Assembly: GCA_002492525.1 (NCBI GenBank)
Contig: DKZA01000042.1
Coordinates: forward strand, 47,989-91,314
Length of the DNA: 43,326 nt
Direction: 5' to 3'
DNA from: Lachnospiraceae bacterium UBA7086
GTDB taxonomy: Bacteria; Bacillota; Clostridia; Lachnospirales; Lachnospiraceae
Below the pieces are notes generated by a model, which searched no databases, was not told the origin of the DNA, and saw only the letters and a list, made by a program, of their open reading frames with translations. Numbering within the stretch: position 1 is the first letter of the stretch; each line of letters starts with the position of its first letter. Position numbers and translations under genes: made by a program. Below are positions 39,446 to 43,326 of the stretch, piece after piece.

Positions 39446-40612
39446 ATGAAGAGACGGGAAATTTCTTTGATTCTGGCAGGATTTTTACTTTTTCTGATTC
39501 CGTTACAGATTCAGACAACGGTGGCTTTGCCCGATTTATTGCCGGTTAATCAGATGAATATTAACAGAAATATTACAGGAAATATTCAGACTGTTACAAA
39601 TATGGATGTGGCGCAGGCGCAGACAGCTTCTTTGATCAGTAATCCGGCAGAGGAAGAATTTGTGGGCGATATTCAGGAAGCCTTGGGAGAATCCGTCGGT
39701 TCTGCCAGTATTTTTACTGCGGATGAAACTGTGGAGGATTATAAATTGGCATATGAACGGGCCAAAAACGCCAATTGGGGCTACACAAATCTGGGAATTG
39801 CCGATGTGAGCGACAATCTGAATGTCCGGGCAGCGGCAGCAGAGGATGGAAAGCTTGTAGGCAAGCTGCCCAAGGATGCAGCCTGCGAGGTACTTGATAT
39901 GGACGATACATGGGTGCATATTAAGTCCGGCAGTGTCGAGGGATATGTAAGCCGTGAGTATCTTTTGACAGGGATACCGGCGAAACACAGAGCGGAGGAA
40001 CTGGCAACTACCGTGGCGAGAGTCACGACGGACAGTCTGAAGGTCCGGGCAGAGGCCAACACAGATTCAGAGGTTATCACCATGGTACCCATGGGAGAGG
40101 AACTGGAAGTGGCTGCTGTGGAAGGAGACTGGGTCAGAGTACTCCTGGACAATGAAGAAGCTTATGTTTCGGCAGAGTTTGTGGAAGTCAGTGCAGAACT
40201 CGGTACGGCAGTTACTATGTCGGAACTGCTTTACGGTCAGGGTATCTCTGATGTACGGGTGGATATCTGCCAGTATGCTAAGGAATTTCTGGGCAATCCC
40301 TATGTATGGGGCGGCACCAGCCTGACGAAGGGAACGGACTGTTCCGGATATGTTATGAGCCTTTACAAAAAATACGGGGTGAGTCTGCCGCACTCGTCCA
40401 GGGCGCAGGCGAACTGCGGTACAACGATTAAGGTGTCGGAAGCTCAGCCGGGAGACTTGATCTTCTATGGAAACGGAAAGAACATTAATCATGTGGCAAT
40501 GTATATCGGCGGCGGACAGGTGATTCATGCCAGCAATCCTAAGACGGGAATCCGTATTTCCAATGTTTCTTACAGAACACCCTGTAAGGCAGTGAGGATT
40601 TTGCAGGACTAA
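39446..40612 (+). CDS. Secreted SH3-domain NlpC/P60 peptidoglycan hydrolase
   Basis: A 388-residue exported wall hydrolase, probably a gamma-D-glutamyl-diamino-acid endopeptidase. A signal peptide (MKRREISLILAGFLLFLIPL, cleavage likely near TTVA) is followed by a linker, two bacterial SH3 domains (about 120-180, DNLNVRAAA; about 190-250, DSLKVRAEA) that bind wall peptide, and the NlpC/P60 domain (about 275-388). The catalytic triad is visible: Cys299 in TDCSGYV, His349 in NHVAMYIGGG, His361 in VIHAS. ATG 39446 follows GAGAGG by 10 bases. It is a single-gene unit with a consensus promoter. Wall turnover or cell separation is the likely job. Confidence 0.93.
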   Translation: MKRREISLILAGFLLFLIPLQIQTTVALPDLLPVNQMNINRNITGNIQTVTNMDVAQAQTASLISNPAEEEFVGDIQEALGESVGSASIFTADETVEDYKLAYERAKNANWGYTNLGIADVSDNLNVRAAAAEDGKLVGKLPKDAACEVLDMDDTWVHIKSGSVEGYVSREYLLTGIPAKHRAEELATTVARVTTDSLKVRAEANTDSEVITMVPMGEELEVAAVEGDWVRVLLDNEEAYVSAEFVEVSAELGTAVTMSELLYGQGISDVRVDICQYAKEFLGNPYVWGGTSLTKGTDCSGYVMSLYKKYGVSLPHSSRAQANCGTTIKVSEAQPGDLIFYGNGKNINHVAMYIGGGQVIHASNPKTGIRISNVSYRTPCKAVRILQD

Positions 40613-40619
40613 AAAACGC

Positions 40620-40648
40620 TTTACAATAGGACAGCTTTGTGATACACT
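40620..40648 (+). promoter_or_regulatory. Promoter candidate for rpsO
   Basis: TTTACA (40620-40625), 17 bases, TACACT (40643-40648). The -10 box also forms one arm of a small hairpin (ACACT/AGTGT, 40644-40658) followed by GATTTT, which may serve as a weak terminator for the preceding gene. Confidence 0.55.
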
Positions 40649-40665
40649 ATATCAGTGTGATTTTA

Positions 40666-40733
40666 GCCGGTACGCAGAAGCGGGACACTCCGACCCCTTC
40701 TTGGTATCAGGCGATTGTCAGGGCAGCCCCCTG
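40666..40733 (+). promoter_or_regulatory. Structured rpsO leader (S15 autoregulation candidate)
   Basis: A long interrupted hairpin forms from GCC/GGC (40666-40668 with 40710-40712), TAC/GTA (40671-40673 with 40704-40706), AGAAG/CTTCT (40676-40680 with 40697-40701) and GGG/CCC (40682-40684 with 40694-40696). A second hairpin, CAGGG/CCCTG (40719-40723 with 40729-40733), ends just before the ribosome site. Ribosomal protein S15 represses its own mRNA through diverse leader folds in bacteria. Confidence 0.5.
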
Positions 40734-40749
40734 AAGGAAAGGAGAAGTT

Positions 40750-41016
40750 ATGATTTCTAAGGAAAAAAAGACAGCAATTATCAAAGAGTATGCCAGAAGC
40801 GAAGGTGATACCGGTTCACCGGAAGTACAGGTAGCGGTATTGACGGCGAGAATCCAGGAGCTTACAGAGCACTTAAAGGATAACCCGAAGGATCATCATT
40901 CCAGAAGAGGACTTCTGAAAATGGTTGGTCAAAGACGTGGCTTGCTTGGCTATCTGAAAGAGAAAGATATTGAGAGATATCGTGCTTTGATTGAGAAGCT
41001 TGGACTTCGTAAATAA
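40750..41016 (+). CDS. rpsO: 30S ribosomal protein S15
   Basis: S15 binds 16S rRNA early in 30S assembly. The 88 residues carry the full pattern: ARSEGDTGSPEVQVAVLTARI, LTEHLKDNPKDHHSRRGLL and the end IEKLGLRK. ATG 40750 follows AAAGGAG by 5 bases. A terminator hairpin separates it from pnp, and the rpsO-pnp order is common to most bacteria. Confidence 0.98.
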   Translation: MISKEKKTAIIKEYARSEGDTGSPEVQVAVLTARIQELTEHLKDNPKDHHSRRGLLKMVGQRRGLLGYLKEKDIERYRALIEKLGLRK

Positions 41017-41026
41017 GACGGACAAT

Positions 41027-41070
41027 AAAGCGGAGATAGGGTTGGCAGTGTCGACCCTAAATCCGCTTTT
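41027..41070 (+). terminator. Terminator or attenuator between rpsO and pnp
   Basis: AAAGCGGA (41027-41034) pairs with TCCGCTTT (41062-41069), with an inner AGGGT/ACCCT helix, followed by TCTGTGT. The T-run is short, so read-through into pnp is likely; no other pnp promoter is evident in 41071-41174. Confidence 0.75.
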
Positions 41071-41081
41071 CTGTGTATATT

Positions 41082-41149
41082 GCAGCGGCCTGATTAGGGA
41101 CTGGGCGGCTGCGTACTTTCGGCGGGAGGAGGATCTGCCGGGAGGAGGA
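41082..41149 (+). promoter_or_regulatory. GC-rich pnp leader hairpin and repeated purine motif
   Basis: GCAGCGGCC (41082-41090) pairs with GGCGGCTGC (41104-41112) except for one G-G mismatch. Then GGGAGGAGGA occurs twice (41124-41133 and 41140-41149), each a strong anti-ribosome match, upstream of the working site AAGGAG at 41161. In E. coli, PNPase represses its own mRNA through a processed leader duplex; a similar role here is inference. Confidence 0.45.
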
Positions 41150-41174
41150 AGCGAGAGGAAAAGGAGAGAAAATT

Positions 41175-43265
41175 ATGTACAAGAGTTATACCATGGAACT
41201 TGCCGGACGCACCTTGCGTGTAGATATCGGCAGAGTCGGCAAACAGGCAAACGGCTGCGCGTTTATGCAGTATGGTGAGACCACCGTATTATCTACGGCA
41301 ACGGCCTCAGATAAGCCCAGGGATGGAATTGATTTCTTCCCCTGCAGCGTGGAGTATGAAGAGAAGTTTTATTCTGTTGGTAAGATTCCCGGCGGATTTA
41401 ACAAGAGAGAGGGTAAGCCTTCCGAGAACGCGATTCTGACAAGCCGTGTTATCGATCGGCCTATGAGACCGCTTTTTCCCAAGGATTATCGCAATGATGT
41501 GACACTCAACAATATGGTTATGAGTGTGGATCCTGCATGTCGGCCGGAGCTGGTGGCTATGATCGGTACTGCCATTGCAACCTGCATTTCAGATATTCCT
41601 TTTGCAGGTCCCTGTGCCATGACTCAGATGGGTATGGTGGATGGTGAACTGATCGTTAATCCTACGCAGGAGCAGTGGGACAAAGGTGATCTGAAGATGA
41701 CGGTGGCGTCTACGGCACAGAAGGTTATCATGATTGAGGCGGGAGCCAATGAGGTGCCGGAGGCTAAGATGTTAGAGGCGATTTATAAGGCCCATGAGAT
41801 TAACCAGACTTTGATTGCTTTCATCAATCAGATTGTGGCGGAAGTAGGAAAGCCGAAACATGCTTATGAGAGTTGTGCAGTTCCTGAAGAGATGTTTGAA
41901 GAGATGAAAAAGATCGTGACACCGGAGGAGATGGAGAAAGCTGTCTTCACAGACGAAAAGCAGGTGCGCGAGGAAAATATTAAGAATATCACAGCCAGAC
42001 TGGAGGAGGCGTTTGCTGAGAAGGAGGATTATCTGGCAGTGCTTGCCGAGGCGGTATATCAGTATCAGAAGAAGACTGTTCGTAAGATGATCTTAAAGGA
42101 TCACAAGCGTCCCGACGGCAGAGCCTTGGATCAGATCAGACCTTTGGCGGCGGAAGTGGATATTATTCCGAGAGTCCATGGTTCCGCGATGTTTACCAGA
42201 GGACAGACACAGATCTGTAATGTGTGTACCTTGGCACCTTTATCGGAGATGCAGAAGATAGACGGTCTGGATGAGAACGTTACAAGTAAGAGATATATGC
42301 ATCATTATAATTTCCCTTCTTATTCCGTAGGGGAAACAAAGGTGAGCAGGGGACCTGGCCGCAGAGAGATCGGTCACGGCGCACTGGCAGAGAGAGCACT
42401 GCTTCCGGTGCTTCCCTCCGAGGAGGAGTTCCCTTATGCAATCCGTACCGTATCCGAGACCTTTGAGTCAAACGGATCTACTTCTATGGCATCCACTTGT
42501 GCATCCTGCATGTCTCTGATGGCGGCCGGTGTGCCGATTAAGAAGATGGTTGCCGGTATTTCCTGTGGTCTTGTGACGGGAGATACGGATGATGATTTTG
42601 TACTGCTGACGGATATTCAGGGCCTTGAAGACTTCTTTGGTGATATGGACTTTAAGGTAACAGGAACACATGAGGGTATCACGGCCATTCAGATGGATAT
42701 TAAGATTCATGGATTGACCAGACCTATCGTGGAGGGGGCTATTGCAAGATGCCGTGAGGCCAGAGAGTTTATCATGGCTAATTGTATGACACCTGCGATT
42801 GCAGCGCCTCGTAAGGAAGTGGGCAAGTATGCGCCTAAGATCGTCTCTATTCAGATCGATCCCGATAAGATCGGTGATGTTGTGGGCCAGCGTGGTAAGA
42901 CGATCAATGAGATCATTGCCCGCACCGGCGTAAAGATTGATATCACGGACGACGGTAATGTTTCGGTTTGTGGTACAGACCGTGAGATGATGGACAAGGC
43001 AGTGGAGATGATCAAACTGATTACCACGGATTTTGAGGAAGGACAGATTTTCCAGGGTACAGTGGTCAGCATTAAGGAGTTCGGTGCTTTTATCGAGTTC
43101 GCACCGGGCAAAGAGGGAATGGTTCATATCTCCAAGATTGCGAAGGAGAGGATTAACCATGTGGAAGATGTGCTCACGCTGGGAGACAAGGTAACGGTAG
43201 TGTGCCTTGGCAAAGATAAGATGGGCAGGATCAGCTTCTCTATGAAGGATGTGGCACAGGCGTAA
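41175..43265 (+). CDS. pnp: Polyribonucleotide nucleotidyltransferase (PNPase)
   Basis: A 3'-to-5' phosphorolytic exoribonuclease in RNA turnover. The 696 residues contain two RNase PH domains (about 5-140 and 310-530; the active one with FTRGQTQ and the SNGSTSMAS segment), a KH domain with VGQRGKTINEI (about 570) and an S1 domain starting FQGTVVSIKEFGAFIEF (about 620-690). ATG 41175 follows AAGGAG by 8-9 bases. The gene ends 61 bases before the window edge. Confidence 0.97.
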   Translation: MYKSYTMELAGRTLRVDIGRVGKQANGCAFMQYGETTVLSTATASDKPRDGIDFFPCSVEYEEKFYSVGKIPGGFNKREGKPSENAILTSRVIDRPMRPLFPKDYRNDVTLNNMVMSVDPACRPELVAMIGTAIATCISDIPFAGPCAMTQMGMVDGELIVNPTQEQWDKGDLKMTVASTAQKVIMIEAGANEVPEAKMLEAIYKAHEINQTLIAFINQIVAEVGKPKHAYESCAVPEEMFEEMKKIVTPEEMEKAVFTDEKQVREENIKNITARLEEAFAEKEDYLAVLAEAVYQYQKKTVRKMILKDHKRPDGRALDQIRPLAAEVDIIPRVHGSAMFTRGQTQICNVCTLAPLSEMQKIDGLDENVTSKRYMHHYNFPSYSVGETKVSRGPGRREIGHGALAERALLPVLPSEEEFPYAIRTVSETFESNGSTSMASTCASCMSLMAAGVPIKKMVAGISCGLVTGDTDDDFVLLTDIQGLEDFFGDMDFKVTGTHEGITAIQMDIKIHGLTRPIVEGAIARCREAREFIMANCMTPAIAAPRKEVGKYAPKIVSIQIDPDKIGDVVGQRGKTINEIIARTGVKIDITDDGNVSVCGTDREMMDKAVEMIKLITTDFEEGQIFQGTVVSIKEFGAFIEFAPGKEGMVHISKIAKERINHVEDVLTLGDKVTVVCLGKDKMGRISFSMKDVAQA

Positions 43266-43307
43266 TTTGCTTCGCAAATAACGCCTCGAGGACTGCTTCG
43301 CAGCCTC
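43265..43307. repeat. Two short hairpins after pnp
   Basis: ATTTGC-TTC-GCAAAT (43265-43279) begins at the last base of the pnp stop codon. GAGG-A-CTGC (43288-43296) then pairs with GCAG-CCTC (43300-43307). Neither has a T-run inside the window. Both share a GC-TTC-GC loop. Confidence 0.5.
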
Positions 43308-43326
43308 GGATTAGCTCAAGGATTTG

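Noticed and set aside
1..43326. CRISPR arrays, insertion sequences, prophage, attachment sites
   Set aside because: No regularly spaced repeats, transposase or integrase reading frames, or matching direct repeats at the accessory patch were seen.

Overview
The window is a chromosomal segment of a low-to-mid GC Gram-positive anaerobe, most likely a member of the Lachnospiraceae (Clostridia). This rests on the gene order rpsB-tsf ... pyrH-frr-uppS-cdsA-dxr-rseP-ispG-polC and rimP-nusA-rnpM-ylxQ-infB-rbfA-nrnA-truB-ribF ... rpsO-pnp, a PolC-type replicase, strong Shine-Dalgarno sites and sigma-A promoters. The genus cannot be fixed from sequence reading alone. Almost everything is on the + strand; the one clear exception among intact genes is a membrane protein at 26743-28644.

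Layout. 1-1350: end of rpsB and tsf. 1351-6250: an accessory patch that splits the usual tsf-pyrH neighbourhood. It holds a possible AgrB-like scrap, a PIN-domain gene with an internal deletion, its partner gene with a nonsense codon, a consensus promoter ringed by inverted repeats, an AbiEi-antitoxin-like domain fused in frame to a MacB-type ABC ATPase, and an FtsX-type permease broken by deletion plus frameshift. 6297-9587: polysaccharide deacetylase, bactofilin, pyrH, frr. 9756-13665: uppS, cdsA, dxr and rseP (isoprenoid, phospholipid and regulated proteolysis). 13951-15652: a PP2C phosphatase and a soluble Ser/Thr kinase, inserted before ispG with their own promoter. 15747-21477: ispG and polC. 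21573-21644: tRNA-Glu(CTC). 21769-26661: a CdaR regulator, glycerate 2-kinase, MBL-fold hydrolase and GntP permease, a likely glycerate/sugar-acid catabolic locus. 26743-28644 (-): DUF6020-like membrane protein. 28798-37496: the nusA-infB translation/RNA operon, with a promoter and a terminator-like hairpin in its leader. 37617-40612: Na/Pi cotransporter and a secreted SH3-NlpC/P60 hydrolase. 40750-43265: rpsO and pnp, both with structured leaders.

Most genes are ordinary housekeeping. The most unusual item is the AbiEi-like/ABC ATPase fusion at 2622-3947 behind a perfect consensus promoter (TTGACA, 17 bp, TATAAT) that is overlapped by two dyads. It suggests an ABC ATPase carrying its own DNA-binding autoregulator, although its permease partner is broken here. 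Other leads are the NusA-type attenuator candidate at 28857-28885, WalR-like repeats in front of the NlpC/P60 gene, a folded rpsO leader, and the non-PASTA kinase with an in-frame tandem repeat in its kinase domain.
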